From contig MPMW01000007.1 of the NCBI GenBank assembly GCA_002238705.1, positions 1 through 48,176 of the forward strand: 48,176 nucleotides of DNA, given 5' to 3'. Below the pieces are notes generated by a model. That model saw nothing but the letters and a program-made list of their open reading frames with translations, ran no database searches and had not been told where the DNA came from. This DNA is from Acidobacteria bacterium bin61. Lineage in GTDB: Bacteria; Acidobacteriota; Vicinamibacteria; Marinacidobacterales; Marinacidobacteraceae. Positions 34,398 through 44,200 of this stretch are shown here, in pieces (within the stretch, counting starts at the first letter, position 1; the number at the start of each line of letters is the position of its first letter). The position numbers were made by a program, and so were the translations under genes.

Positions 34398-35854
34398 ACG
34401 CGCGGTCGCGAACAGAAGCTGAGCGGGCAAGTCTTGTTCAGAGAATCCAGTTGGAGAGCCTGGATGGCGCTCTGCGAACGCTAGAGGGCCATCTCGCCGC
34501 CCTGGATTCAGAGTCCGACCAGCAATCCGCCGCGTTGTCACGTCTGGACGCGACCGTCGCGCTCCTCTCTGCGAGAGCCGACGTGAGGCGCCCGGAAACG
34601 CACGAGCCGACCGAAGGCGATGTTGTGACACGTCTTGAATCTTCGGTTCGTGAACCGAGTTGTGATCAACGACCGGCCGATCCCTCCGTGAACTTCGTAC
34701 TTCCAGACATCGGGCAGCACTGGGACGCGTATCTTCACAATGTGGAACGGTACATTGCGCATAACGGGATACATGTACCGCGAGACCCGCTGCAAGACGT
34801 GCTGTATCCGCGGCTGGCTAAGGAAAGCCGCCAGCGATTTGACGAAGCGTTTCGTTCGGCTCCCTGGGACCGCTGGGATTACGGGGTGGTGGGGCTCTCC
34901 GTGCTTGTTGGTGCGATCACAGACTACGTACTGGTCGCGACGCCCGGTGGGAGTTTCAAGGGACAGCCCCAGCGCGGAAGTCCAGTTACGGCGTGGCTGA
35001 AAGAACAATCAAGGAAGCTGGCTCCTAACGCGCATCGCTCCGGCATTGAGCTCAGTCCATTTCAAAAATGGGTTACCGAGCTGACCACGCGCGCCGAAGA
35101 CTGGGCGAAAGTTCCGTACGATGTTGTTAGTCCGAAAGTCGGACTCACACCGAGAGTTCACCGCCTTTCCTCGTTAGGACACGATCCTCTGCTCGGACTC
35201 GTCTTCGGCGTGTGTGACATCATCAGGGGATCCTGCACGTTCATTGACAAGGCTGGCGCATGGCGCGTCATTGACGCGTCACGTGACGATGAGGCCAGCT
35301 TCTTTCAGGCTATCGCCAAGGTGGCTGCCCACGGATTCTCGGACGTTTTCACGCCGCAGGGCCTCCCGCCACCATTCTTTGCGCTGTTCCAGCTCGTGGA
35401 CGCGAAGCCCGGATTCACACTGAAGGAAGGGGGTCACACCGTCTCGGTCAGAGATCTGGTGCGGTACATGTATAGCAATGGCTACGACCTGCGCCACATG
35501 ATGACTATGTCGATCTCGCCCGCGATTGCCGAGATCATCCTGTGGTCGTACCACGCAGTGCGAGCTTGCGGCGCGAGTCCGGAACCGCCGGAGGTCGAGA
35601 TCGCGGAGAGATTGAAGCGAGAACAGATGGTGACCCTCGCCCACGCGTTGCTGGCGTCCGCCAATGTCCTAAAGACGGCTCTATACGGCTGGAACCCATC
35701 AGCGATCAACCTAGCGCAATTCGTGATCCTCGCGACGCGGTTGCTGTCTCTGGCAAAACTCGCCTCCGAACGAGACAGGCTCATTGGGAAGCGGCTGGAA
35801 AAGGGATGGAGAGTCCTGCTCGCGAATGCGCCCGGAGACGGCGCTCCCGCTTGA
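34394..35854 (+). CDS. Coiled-coil protein with an uncharacterised C-terminal domain
   Basis: A 486-aa protein, second gene of a two-gene operon (start ATG 34394 overlaps the upstream TGA). Residues 1-65 form a coiled coil (LDGALRTLEGHLAALDSESD). Residues ~100-480 form a mostly helical domain with marked segments HWDAYLHNVERYIAHNG, YGVVGLSVLVGAITDYVL, LGHDPLLGLVFGVCDIIRG and a C-terminal hydrophobic helix pair. I cannot assign a family. No nuclease, ATPase or protease motif is visible. Lower G+C, strict coupling with the TerB-like partner and the flanking direct repeats suggest horizontal gain as a unit. Confidence 0.72.
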   Translation: MNARSRTEAERASLVQRIQLESLDGALRTLEGHLAALDSESDQQSAALSRLDATVALLSARADVRRPETHEPTEGDVVTRLESSVREPSCDQRPADPSVNFVLPDIGQHWDAYLHNVERYIAHNGIHVPRDPLQDVLYPRLAKESRQRFDEAFRSAPWDRWDYGVVGLSVLVGAITDYVLVATPGGSFKGQPQRGSPVTAWLKEQSRKLAPNAHRSGIELSPFQKWVTELTTRAEDWAKVPYDVVSPKVGLTPRVHRLSSLGHDPLLGLVFGVCDIIRGSCTFIDKAGAWRVIDASRDDEASFFQAIAKVAAHGFSDVFTPQGLPPPFFALFQLVDAKPGFTLKEGGHTVSVRDLVRYMYSNGYDLRHMMTMSISPAIAEIILWSYHAVRACGASPEPPEVEIAERLKREQMVTLAHALLASANVLKTALYGWNPSAINLAQFVILATRLLSLAKLASERDRLIGKRLEKGWRVLLANAPGDGAPA

Positions 35855-35956
35855 CCTTCTGAGACAGCCGCGGAGTTACCGAAGGCGAAACGTCGACTTT
35901 GTCTTGCGGACAACCATTTGAAGTCGCGAGCCGGACGGGCTGCGGCACCGGAGCGG

Positions 35957-36034
35957 ACCAGAGGCGAAGGCCCGGCCGTCGATTCTGCGCCGTCGGCCCC
36001 GCGCGAAGTGTGGGCGCTGGCGCCGGGCGGTTGA
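35957..36034 (+). pseudogene. Remnant of a second XRE antitoxin with deleted HTH
   Basis: The plus-strand frame reads RGEGPAVDSAPSAPREV, then directly ALAPGG and a stop. In the intact antitoxin at 31777 the same two pieces (KGEGPAVVHAPVAPREV and ALAPGG) are separated by about 40 residues holding the helix-turn-helix. This is therefore an internally deleted duplicate. It lies at the upstream edge of direct repeat copy B. The gap 35855-35956 shows no other gene. Confidence 0.7.
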
Positions 36035-36189
36035 CGCGAGCGACGCTTTCAACGGCAGACATCCGTTGAATCGCGGCGTCGTCGGTGCCGGTCTCGCGCT
36101 CCCGCGCTCCCGCGCGGTCCCCCCACCGGGAGGACCGGGCTGAACTGGAGGCCGGCGGTCCCTTGCGTCCGTCCCGCCGGGTCGCGTGG
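36010..36189 (+). repeat. Direct repeat, copy B
   Basis: Second copy of the repeat described at 32041-32215, in the same orientation and ~4 kb away. It includes the antitoxin 3' end, the GGTCC...GGACC hairpin and GGCCGGCGGTCCCTT, a 15-mer also found near 1739. It ends at the stop codon of the convergent BNR-repeat gene. Confidence 0.75.
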
Positions 36190-39100
36190 CTACCGCGGAA
36201 TCCGCCGTCCCGGCGTCCAGGGCACCCCGGCGGCGTCGGCTTCGGCCTCGAGACCGGCGAGCTGGACCTCGACCAGGTTGACGAGTTCCGCGTTCGCGGG
36301 GCCGAACTCCTCCCGGACGATCTCGACCTGGCGCCGGTGCGTGTTCGTCGGGTCGGCCATGGCCCAGAAGGCGCCGACCACCCGCTGGATGCGCTGGCGG
36401 ATGCCCGGGAGGACCGCTTCGTAGCGCGAACGGACGGTGTCGTCGCCGAGGAACCGCACCCGCAACTCGAGGAGGCCGGACCGGATCGCGGACGCCTGGG
36501 AGCGCAGCTCCTCGCTCGCCCCGGACTGGTCGATCGCTTCGGCGAGCGTCTCCACGCGCTCGATGGAAGCCTCCAGCGCCGAGGTCGCGCCGAACACCTG
36601 CCGCTGGAGCGTCGCGACCTCGCGCTGGAAGGCGTGGCGCGCCTCGGCGTCCTCCTCGGGGACGCCGGCCCGCGCCAGCACTTTCGGGGTGAAGGACTGC
36701 GGTTCGCCAAGGCGGACCGTCCCGTTCCCGTCGCGCCGCACCAGTTCCGCGGTGTAGGTCGCCGGCATCGCGAGCGGCCCGCCGCGTCCGCCGCCGGCGG
36801 CGTCGGGATATCGGAGGTCCCACGCCACCCGGTGGATTCCACGGGTCTTCGGCGCTTCGATGCGGCGGATCACCGTTCCGTCCGCGTCGCGGATCACCAC
36901 GAAGACCGCGGGGTCCTCGGCGCGGTCCTCGGCCCGCAACTCGTCCCATGTGGGGTAGGGGAGCGCATCGCCGGCGGTCGCCAGGGCCCGCTCGCGTTCC
37001 CGTCGTTGCTGGCGGAGGCTCAGCGCGCTCTCCTTCAGGTGGTAGGTCACCACGGCGCCGAACGGCGGGTTCGGCGCGGTGTAGAACGCCGCCCCGCGCT
37101 GTGACTTGCCGCGTCCGCCGAGGGGGTTCGCCTCGATGTACATCCAGGGGTCCTTGACCGGGAACACCGCGCCCTCGGCGGCCAGCGTCTCCGGCGTCAG
37201 GCGCCGGAGCGGCGTGTAGTCGTCGAGAACGAAGAAGCTCCGCCCGAAGGACGCCAGCACCAGGTCGTTCTCGCGTTCCTGGATCTCGAGATCCCGGATG
37301 GCGATCGTCGGCAGGCCGCCCTTGAGCCGGGCCCAATGTTCGCCGTCGTCGAGACTGACGTAGAGGCCGAACTCGGTGCCGAGGAAGAGCAGGCCCTGGC
37401 GCTCGTGGTCCTCCACGATGGTCCAGGCGAGCTGGTCCTCGGGAAGGTCGCCGGTGATGTCCGTCCAGGTCACCCCGCGGTCGTCGCTCCGCACCACGTA
37501 GGGCTTGAAGTCGCCCTGCTTGTGGTTGTTGAACACCGCGAAGACGGTGTTTTCGCGGTGGCGGGAGGTGTGGAGGTCCGCAACGTAGGTGAACTCGGGC
37601 ACGCCGGGGATGACGTCCACCGACCGCCATTCCACCCCGCCGTCATCGCTGATCTGGATGCGGCCGTCGTCCATGCCGGTGTAGAGCAGGCCTTCGGCGT
37701 GCCGCGACTCGTCGAGCGCCACCATGTTGCCGTAGGTCGAGGTGGCGCGGTTGCGCCAGATGGCGTCCACGCTCCAGGTCCGGCCCATCACGGGCTGCTG
37801 GTTGCGGTCGATGCCCCGGGTCAGGTCCTCGCTCACCGGCGTCCAGGTGTTCGCCCCGTCGTCGCTCCGGTAGAGCCGGTTCGCGCCGAAGTAGAGCCGC
37901 TTGTTGTCGTGCGGCGAGATGATGAGGGGCGAGTCCCAGTTCCACTTCAAGGGCTCGTCGCCGGGTTCCGGCTGGGGCTGGATCTCCACCCGCTCCCCGG
38001 TGCGGTGGTCGAAGCGGACGATCCCGGCGTACTGGTACTGCGCGTAGACGATGTTCGGGTCCTCGGGATCCACCCGCGCCTGGAAACCGTCGCCGCCCAG
38101 CACGTCCACCCAGTCGCTGTTCCGGATCCCGTGCACGTTGTCGGTGCGCACCGGGCCGGCCATGGTGGCGTTGTCCTGGGTGCCGCCGTAGACCCGGTAG
38201 AACGGGAAGGCGTTGTCGATGCCGACCCGGTAGAACTGGGTGATCGCCTGGTTGGCGTGGTACTTCCAGTTCCGCCCGAGGTCCCAGCTCTCGTAAAGAC
38301 CCCCGTCCGTGCTGATCATCAGGTAGTCCGGGTCGTCGGGGTCGAACTCGAGATCGTGGTGGTCCACGTGGATCCACTCCATCTGGATCCGGCGCCAGGT
38401 CTTGCCGTCGTCCTCGGTGACGTGGGTGAAGGTGTCCATGGAATAGAGCCGGCCCGGGCGATGCGGATCGGCGAAGAACTCCATGTAGTACTGGGGGTCC
38501 GTGGGGAAGTAGTCGCTTCGCTTTTCCCAGCTCTCGCCCCGGTCGGTGGAGCGGTAGAACCCGCGCTGGCCGTCGGTAGCGGCGACCTGCGCGTACACCA
38601 CGTCGGCATCGTGCGGCGAGATCGCGAGTCCGATGCGGCCGATGTCGTGGCGGCTCGCGGAGGGGAGCCCCCTGGTGAGCTGCCGCCAGGTGGCGCCCCC
38701 GTCGTCGGACTTGTGGATCCCCCCTTCGGGTCCACCCGCGATCTGAAGCCCCGTGTGCCGGCGCCGTTGCCAGGAGGTGGCGTAGACGGTGTCGGGGTGG
38801 CGGGGGTCGACCACGACGTCGCTGACCCCGGTGTCTTCCGAGATGTAGAGGACGCGCTCCCAGTTGGCGCCGCCGTCGGTGGTCTTGTAGAGGCCCCGGT
38901 CGCCGCCGGCGCGCCAGAGCGGTCCCTGCGCCGCCACGTACACGGTGTCACTGTCACGCGGATCGAGGACGATCTTGCCGATGTGTTCCGACTCGTCGAG
39001 CCCCATGTGCTCGAACGACCCGCCGGCGTCCCGGCTGCGGTAGACGCCGTTTCCGTACGGCACCGACCGCTGGCCGTTGTTCTCGCCGGTCCCCAGCCAG

Positions 39101-39429
39101 ACGACGTTCGAGTTGGTGGGGTCCACGACGACGGTCGAGGTGGAATAGACCGGGTAGTTGTCGAAGATCGGCTCCCAGGTGGTCCCCCGGTTGACGGTCT
39201 TGAAGGCGTTGCCCGACGCGACCGCCATGTACCAGGTGGACTTGTCGTTCGGGTCGATGGTCACGTCGGCGATCCGTCCGGAACGCGACGCCGGCCCGAT
39301 GCCGCGGAGCTTCAGCCCGGAGAGGAGGTGCTCGTTGATCGCCGGGGTCTCGGCGTCCTGGGGTGCGGCGAGCTTGGGAAGCGCGAGCGCCGCGGCGAGA
39401 AGAAGGGCAGTGCGCAGGGGTCGGTGCAT
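36190..39429 (-). CDS. Secreted sortilin/BNR-repeat beta-propeller protein, paralogue 1
   Basis: A 1079-aa exported protein. The signal peptide is LRTALLLAAALALPKLAAPQ. It contains many Asp-box/BNR motifs of the form S-x-D-x-G-x-x-W (STDRGESWEK, SDDGGATWRQ, SDDGGVEWRS, SDDGANTWTP), giving one or two large beta-propellers over residues ~40-700 like Vps10/sortilin ectodomains. A C-terminal region of ~300 residues follows with a beta-sandwich (TYTAELVRRDGNGTVRL) and a helical end. Such proteins are often annotated glycosyl hydrolase without demonstrated activity. The start ATG 39429 has GAGGAG upstream. It is a close paralogue of 41214-44471, so the pair arose by duplication. Confidence 0.9.
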   Translation of the reverse strand: MHRPLRTALLLAAALALPKLAAPQDAETPAINEHLLSGLKLRGIGPASRSGRIADVTIDPNDKSTWYMAVASGNAFKTVNRGTTWEPIFDNYPVYSTSTVVVDPTNSNVVWLGTGENNGQRSVPYGNGVYRSRDAGGSFEHMGLDESEHIGKIVLDPRDSDTVYVAAQGPLWRAGGDRGLYKTTDGGANWERVLYISEDTGVSDVVVDPRHPDTVYATSWQRRRHTGLQIAGGPEGGIHKSDDGGATWRQLTRGLPSASRHDIGRIGLAISPHDADVVYAQVAATDGQRGFYRSTDRGESWEKRSDYFPTDPQYYMEFFADPHRPGRLYSMDTFTHVTEDDGKTWRRIQMEWIHVDHHDLEFDPDDPDYLMISTDGGLYESWDLGRNWKYHANQAITQFYRVGIDNAFPFYRVYGGTQDNATMAGPVRTDNVHGIRNSDWVDVLGGDGFQARVDPEDPNIVYAQYQYAGIVRFDHRTGERVEIQPQPEPGDEPLKWNWDSPLIISPHDNKRLYFGANRLYRSDDGANTWTPVSEDLTRGIDRNQQPVMGRTWSVDAIWRNRATSTYGNMVALDESRHAEGLLYTGMDDGRIQISDDGGVEWRSVDVIPGVPEFTYVADLHTSRHRENTVFAVFNNHKQGDFKPYVVRSDDRGVTWTDITGDLPEDQLAWTIVEDHERQGLLFLGTEFGLYVSLDDGEHWARLKGGLPTIAIRDLEIQERENDLVLASFGRSFFVLDDYTPLRRLTPETLAAEGAVFPVKDPWMYIEANPLGGRGKSQRGAAFYTAPNPPFGAVVTYHLKESALSLRQQRRERERALATAGDALPYPTWDELRAEDRAEDPAVFVVIRDADGTVIRRIEAPKTRGIHRVAWDLRYPDAAGGGRGGPLAMPATYTAELVRRDGNGTVRLGEPQSFTPKVLARAGVPEEDAEARHAFQREVATLQRQVFGATSALEASIERVETLAEAIDQSGASEELRSQASAIRSGLLELRVRFLGDDTVRSRYEAVLPGIRQRIQRVVGAFWAMADPTNTHRRQVEIVREEFGPANAELVNLVEVQLAGLEAEADAAGVPWTPGRRIPR

Positions 39430-39557
39430 GGTGGCTCCTCAGCGGATCCGGAGATCGCGTCCGGTCCCTTGGTCCAAGGGTACCGCTCGCTGGAGGAGCC
39501 GGGTGGTCGATCGCCGATGGGAACACATTTATGCACTCGTCACTATGCTCCTATGCG

Positions 39558-39794
39558 ATGAGAACCACGCTGGACCTGAACGACGAAGTCCTTCGCACCG
39601 CCAGGCAGCGGGCGGCCAACGACGGGATCCCTCTGCGCGCCGTTGTGGAGCGGGCGCTCCGCACGTATCTGGAGGGAGGCCCTCGCAAGTCCGGCTACCG
39701 GCTCCGTTGGCGGCCCGAACGAGGTCGATTGCGGCCCGGCGTCCGGGTGGACGATCGTGACGCCCTCTTCGACCTGATGGAGGGACGGGACTGA
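39558..39794 (+). CDS. vapB: VapB-type antitoxin
   Basis: A 78-aa ribbon-helix-helix antitoxin beginning MRTTLDLNDEVLRTARQRAA, the standard start of VapB proteins that bind DNA as dimers. The C-terminal tail (DDRDALFDLMEGRD) would wrap the PIN toxin. ATG 39558 matches the family start; the open frame extends further up but is not needed. The stop overlaps the toxin's predicted CTG start (CTGA at 39791-39794). Confidence 0.88.
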   Translation: MRTTLDLNDEVLRTARQRAANDGIPLRAVVERALRTYLEGGPRKSGYRLRWRPERGRLRPGVRVDDRDALFDLMEGRD

Positions 39795-40228
39795 TTGCGC
39801 TGGACACCAAACTGCTTGTCTATGCGTACCGCAAGGAGTTCCCGGAACACGCCCGCGCGCACCGGCTCCTGAGTCGGCTCGCCAACGGTGACGAGCCCTG
39901 GGCGCTGCCTTGGCCGTGCGTTTACGAGTTTCTCCGGGTGGTTACCCACAACCGGCTCTTCGATCCCCCAACCGCACCGGACAAGGCACTCACCGATGTC
40001 GAGTCGCTTCTCGCTTCGCCTTCGCTCGTTCTCCTGGGCGAAGGGCCGGCGCCCGCGCGGCGCCTGCGCTCCATGGTGCACGGTGGACGCGCGACCGGCA
40101 ACCTGGTCCACGACGCCCACATCGCGGCGCTCGCCGTGGAGCACGGCGTCCGCGAACTCTGGACGCTGGACCGCGACTTCGCGCGTTTCCCGGGGCTCCG
40201 GACCCGGAATCCGCTGGTGACCGACTGA
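39791..40228 (+). CDS. vapC: VapC-type PIN-domain toxin with CTG start
   Basis: A 145-aa PIN ribonuclease. Acidic active-site residues are visible: Asp5 in IALDTKLLVYA, Glu in CVYEFLRV, Asp in LVHDAHIAALA and Asp in WTLDRDF. The usual LDTN is LDTK here. The family start (M)IALDT falls on CTG 39791, which overlaps the VapB stop; the frame has no ATG, GTG or TTG between the preceding stop at 39758 and this point. A CTG initiator is the simplest reading; ATT 39794 is the alternative. It is predicted to cut tRNA or rRNA when unbound by VapB. Confidence 0.85.
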   Translation: MIALDTKLLVYAYRKEFPEHARAHRLLSRLANGDEPWALPWPCVYEFLRVVTHNRLFDPPTAPDKALTDVESLLASPSLVLLGEGPAPARRLRSMVHGGRATGNLVHDAHIAALAVEHGVRELWTLDRDFARFPGLRTRNPLVTD

Positions 40229-40246
40229 GCGTTGGCGTTCTCCGTA

Positions 40247-40393
40247 TCAGTCCGCGGCGAGACGGTTGAAGGCGTCCAGCGTCTGCTGGATTGCGTCCAG
40301 CCATTCGTCGCCGCGTTCGAGTGGCGCCGTGAATTGGAGCAGTCGGCTGTCCGCCACCAGCCGCCACTCTCGGGCGCCGCCGGTGGGTTGCAC
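40247..40393 (-). CDS. Possible small protein downstream of HepT
   Basis: An open frame of about 48 codons (REWRLVADSRLLQFTAPLER, EWLDAIQQTLDAFNRLAAD) ends at 40247. It is preceded by the HepT stop within a CTGA overlap at the frame's upstream limit; the first conventional start is GTG 40393. The amino-acid composition looks protein-like and its orientation and position suggest an operon with MntA/HepT. No family recognised. Confidence 0.35.
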   Translation of the reverse strand: MQPTGGAREWRLVADSRLLQFTAPLERGDEWLDAIQQTLDAFNRLAAD

Positions 40394-40407
40394 CGTGCAG
40401 AACGGAA

Positions 40408-40746
40408 TCAGTCCCCGAGAATCGTGTCCAACTGTCCGACGAGTCTCGGCAGGTAGAGCGCGACCGTGTCGTGGAGGATCTCTCGACTGATCTGGTCGTA
40501 CCCGTGCGCGAGCCGGTTGCGCATGCCGATCACATCGACCCAGGGAATCTCCGGATGGCCGGCACGGAATTCCGGCGAAACCCGATTGGCCGCCTCGCCG
40601 ACTGCCATGACGAGATACCGGAGTGCGAAATGGACCGCCGTGTCACTCTCGAGCGCGTCGGCGCTCCCCGTATCGAACATTCCGATCGCTTTCCGGGCGA
40701 AGTGCCGCATGTCCCGGAGCGGCCCGTGGTCAGTCCGGCGACTCAT
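40408..40746 (-). CDS. hepT: HepT-like (DUF86) toxin
   Basis: A 112-aa all-helical HEPN protein. The catalytic RNase motif R-x4-H-x-Y is present as RNRLAHGY near residue 83-90. HepT toxins are neutralised by AMPylation of the Tyr by MntA. The start ATG 40746 overlaps the MntA end by 17 bases, the normal arrangement for this module. Confidence 0.9.
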   Translation of the reverse strand: MSRRTDHGPLRDMRHFARKAIGMFDTGSADALESDTAVHFALRYLVMAVGEAANRVSPEFRAGHPEIPWVDVIGMRNRLAHGYDQISREILHDTVALYLPRLVGQLDTILGD

Positions 40747-41035
40747 GGAAGAGTTCCATCGAACCGGCAACTTCCTCCTGCATCCAGGGTCGGAGGGATC
40801 GAAACTCGAATATCTCCGCCTTTCGGCCGACGATCTCCGTCAGTTCCCGCTGCATGGCCATGAGATCAATCAGCGTGAACCGCGCGCCCGGTTTGAACTC
40901 CGCGAGCACGTCCACATCGCTCTCCGGACCGAAATCGTCCCTGATGACGGAACCGAACAGGGAGAACTTCCGGATGCCGTGCTTCCGGCAGAATGCGGCG
41001 ACCCTGTCCCGCGGGATGGAGAGGCGCGGACTCAT
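40730..41035 (-). CDS. mntA: MntA-like minimal nucleotidyltransferase antitoxin
   Basis: A 101-aa nucleotidyltransferase. The motif GSVIRDDFGPESDVDVL (GS-x10-D-x-D) provides the metal-binding aspartates needed to transfer AMP to HepT. The C-terminus ends FHESPD and overlaps HepT. It opens a MntA-HepT operon between the two BNR-repeat paralogues. ATG 41035 gives the family start (RDRVAAFCRKHGIRKFSLFG). Confidence 0.9.
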   Translation of the reverse strand: MSPRLSIPRDRVAAFCRKHGIRKFSLFGSVIRDDFGPESDVDVLAEFKPGARFTLIDLMAMQRELTEIVGRKAEIFEFRSLRPWMQEEVAGSMELFHESPD

Positions 41036-41213
41036 GTCAGTCTCGGTGGGGCGGATGGGTGCTACCGATGGCGCGAAGCACCGGACGGGTGTCCGGCGGC
41101 CTCCGGAGCAACGGTTCCGCGCACGTGGCGAGTCTAACCTTGGAGGTCATGTCGTTCCTGGCGTCGATCGAGGAGGTCGATGGCTCGTTCCCTTGTCTGG
41201 CCACGTCGGCTGA

Positions 41214-44200
41214 CTACTGTGGAATCCGTCGTCCGGGGGTCCACGGCACTCCCGCCGCGTCGGCCTCGGCTTCGAGGCCCGCAAGCTGTACTTCCACCAG
41301 GTTGATGAGTTCCGCGTTCGCCGGGCCGAACTGCTCGCGGACGATCTCCACCTGCCGGCGGTGGGTGTTCGTGGGGTCCGCGGTGGACCAGAAGGCGCCC
41401 ACCACCCGCTGGATCCGGTCGCGGATGCCCGGCACCACCGCCTCCCGGCGCGAACGCACCGTGTCGTCCCCGAGGAATCGGACCCGGACGTCCAGGAGTC
41501 CGGCGCGGATCGCCGAGGCCCGGGCGCGGAGATCGCCCTTGGCGCCCGACTCGTCGATCGCCCGGGCAAGCGCTTCCACCCGCTCGATGGAGGCTCGGAG
41601 CGCGGACACCGCACCGAACACGCGCCGCTGGAGCGCGGCGACCTCGCGCTGGAAGGCGTGGCGGGCCTCCACATCCACCGGCGGCACGCCAGCCGCGGCC
41701 AGCACTCTCGGGGTGAAGGACTGCGGCTCTCCCAGCCGGGTGGCGCCGCCTTCGTCGCGCCGCACGAGTTCCGCGGTGTAGGTCCCGGGCATGGCCAGCG
41801 GCCCGGCGCGCTGCGACCACGGCCCGATGGGTCCCCGCTCGGGATCCGGATGCCGGAGGTCCCAGGCCACCCGGTGGATGCCGGCGGTCCCGGGCGCCGG
41901 GATGCGGCGGACGATCTCCCCGTCGGAGTTCCGGATCACCACGAAGACCGCCGGATCCTCGGCCCGGTCCTCGGCGCGCAGTTCCTCCCAGCCCGGGTAG
42001 GGGAGCGCCTCTCCCGCTGCCGCCAGGGCCCGCTCGCGTTCCCGACGCCGCTCGCGCACGCTCAGCGCGTTCTCTCGGAGGTGATACGTCACCACCGCCC
42101 CGAACGGCGGATTCGGCGCGGTGTAGAAGGCGTCGCCCCGCTGTGACTTCTCGCCGCCCCCGAGGGGGTTCGCCTCCACGTACATCCAGGGGTCCTTGAC
42201 CGGGAACACCGCGCCTTCGGCGGCGAGCGCCTCGGCCGACAGGTGGCGCAGCGGCGTGTAGTCGTCGAGGATGAAGAAGCCCCGCCCGAAGGAGGCGGCG
42301 ACGAGGTCGTTCTCGCGCGCCTGGATCTCGAGATCCCGGATCGCGATCGTCGGCAGCCCGCCCTTCAGGCGCACCCAGCGGCCGCCGCCGTCGAGCGTCG
42401 CGAAGAGTCCGAACTCGGTGCCGAGGAACAGCAACCCCTCGTGTCCGGGGTCCTCGACCACCGTCCAGGCGAGCTGGTCCTCGGGCAGGTCGCCGGTGAT
42501 GTCCTCCCAGCTCACGCCGCGGTCGTCGCTGCGCATGACGTAGGGCCGGAAGTCGCCCTCCTTGTGGTTGTTGAACACCGCGAACACCGTGTTCTCGCGG
42601 TGACGCGAGGCATGCAGGTCGGCGACGTAGGTGCGGGGCGGCACCCCCGGCACGGCGTCCACCGCCCGCCATTCGAGTCCGCCGTCGCCGGTGATCTGGA
42701 CCCGCCCGTCGTCCATCCCGGTGTAGAGCAGCCCTTCGACGAGCGGTGACTCGTCGAGCGCCACCATGTTCCCGTAGGTGGAGGTGAAGACGTTCCGCCA
42801 GACGGCGTCCGTGCTCCAGGTGCGGCCCATCACGGTCCGCTCGGCGCGGTTGATGCCCCGCGTGAGGTCGTCGCTGATCGGGGTCCAGGTGTTCGCCCGG
42901 TCGTCGCTCCGGTAGAGCCGGTTCGCGCCGAAATAGAGCCGCTGGCCGTTGTGCGGCGAGATGATGAGCGGCGCGTCCCAGTTCCACTTGAGCGGCGGGT
43001 CGTCGGGCTCCGGCTGCGGCTGGATCTCCATCCGCTCACCGGTGCGCTTGTCGAAGCGGGCGATCCCGGCGTACTGGTACTGCGCGTAGATGATGTTCGG
43101 GTCGTCGGGGTCCACCCGCGCCTGGAATCCGTCGCCCCCGATGACGTCCAGCCAGTCGCTGTTCAGGATGCCGTGGATGTTGATGGTCCGTGACGGGCCG
43201 CCGAGCGTGGCGTTGTCCTGGGTTCCGCCGTAGACGTTGTAGAACGGGAAGTCGTTGTCGATCCCCACCCGGTAGAACTGGGTGAGCGACTGGTTCGCGT
43301 GGAACTTCCACCGCTCGCCAAGATCCCAGCTCTCGTAGATGCCGCCGTCGGAGCTCACCATCAGGTAGTCCGGATCGTCCGGATCGAACTCCAGGTCGTG
43401 GTTGTCCACGTGCTTCCAGCGGCTGTTGAGGTCCCGCCAGGTCTTCCCGTCGTCGTCGGTGACCTGCACCCAGACGTCCATCGAGTAGATCCGGCCGGGA
43501 CGGTGCGGGTCCGGGAAGATCTCCATGTAGTACTGCGGGTCCACGCAGATGTAGTCGCTGCGTTTCTCCCAGCTCTCGCCGCGGTCCGTCGATCGGTAGA
43601 AGCCGCTGGCGTCGTCGGAGGCCGCGATCAGCGCGTAGACGATGTCCGGGTTCTGCGGCGAGAGCGCCATCCCGATCCGGCCGATGTCGTGCCGGTCCGG
43701 GGAGGGGAGCCCGCGCGTCAGCTTCCGCCAGGTGGCGCCGCCGTCCTCGGACTTGTGGATGCCCCCCTCCGGTCCGCCGGCGACCAGCAGGCCCGTGTGC
43801 CGCCGCCGCTGCCAGGCGGAGGCGTAGAGGACGTCGGGATCCCGGGGATCCATGATCACCTCGCTGATCCCGGTGTCCTCGGAGATGTGGAGCACCCGCT
43901 CCCAGGTGGCGCCGCCGTCGCTCGTCTTGTAGAGGCCGCGGTCTCCCCCGGAGCGCCAGAGCGGCCCCTGCGCCGCCACGTAGACCGTCCGGGTATCGCG
44001 CGGATCGATGACGATGTTGCCGATGTGCTCCGACTCGTCGAGCCCCAGGTGCTCGAACGAAGCTCCGCCGTCGCGGCTCCGCCAGACGCCGTTCCCGTAG
44101 CCGGCCGAACGCTGTCCGTTGTTCTCTCCGGTGCCGAGCCAGAGCACGTTGGAATTCGACGGATCGATCACGATGGTCGAGGTCGAGTACACCGGGTAGT

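Noticed and set aside
37336..39561. 741-codon plus-strand frame opposite BNR paralogue 1
   Set aside because: Val/Asp/His-rich antisense shadow; the same pattern appears opposite paralogue 2.
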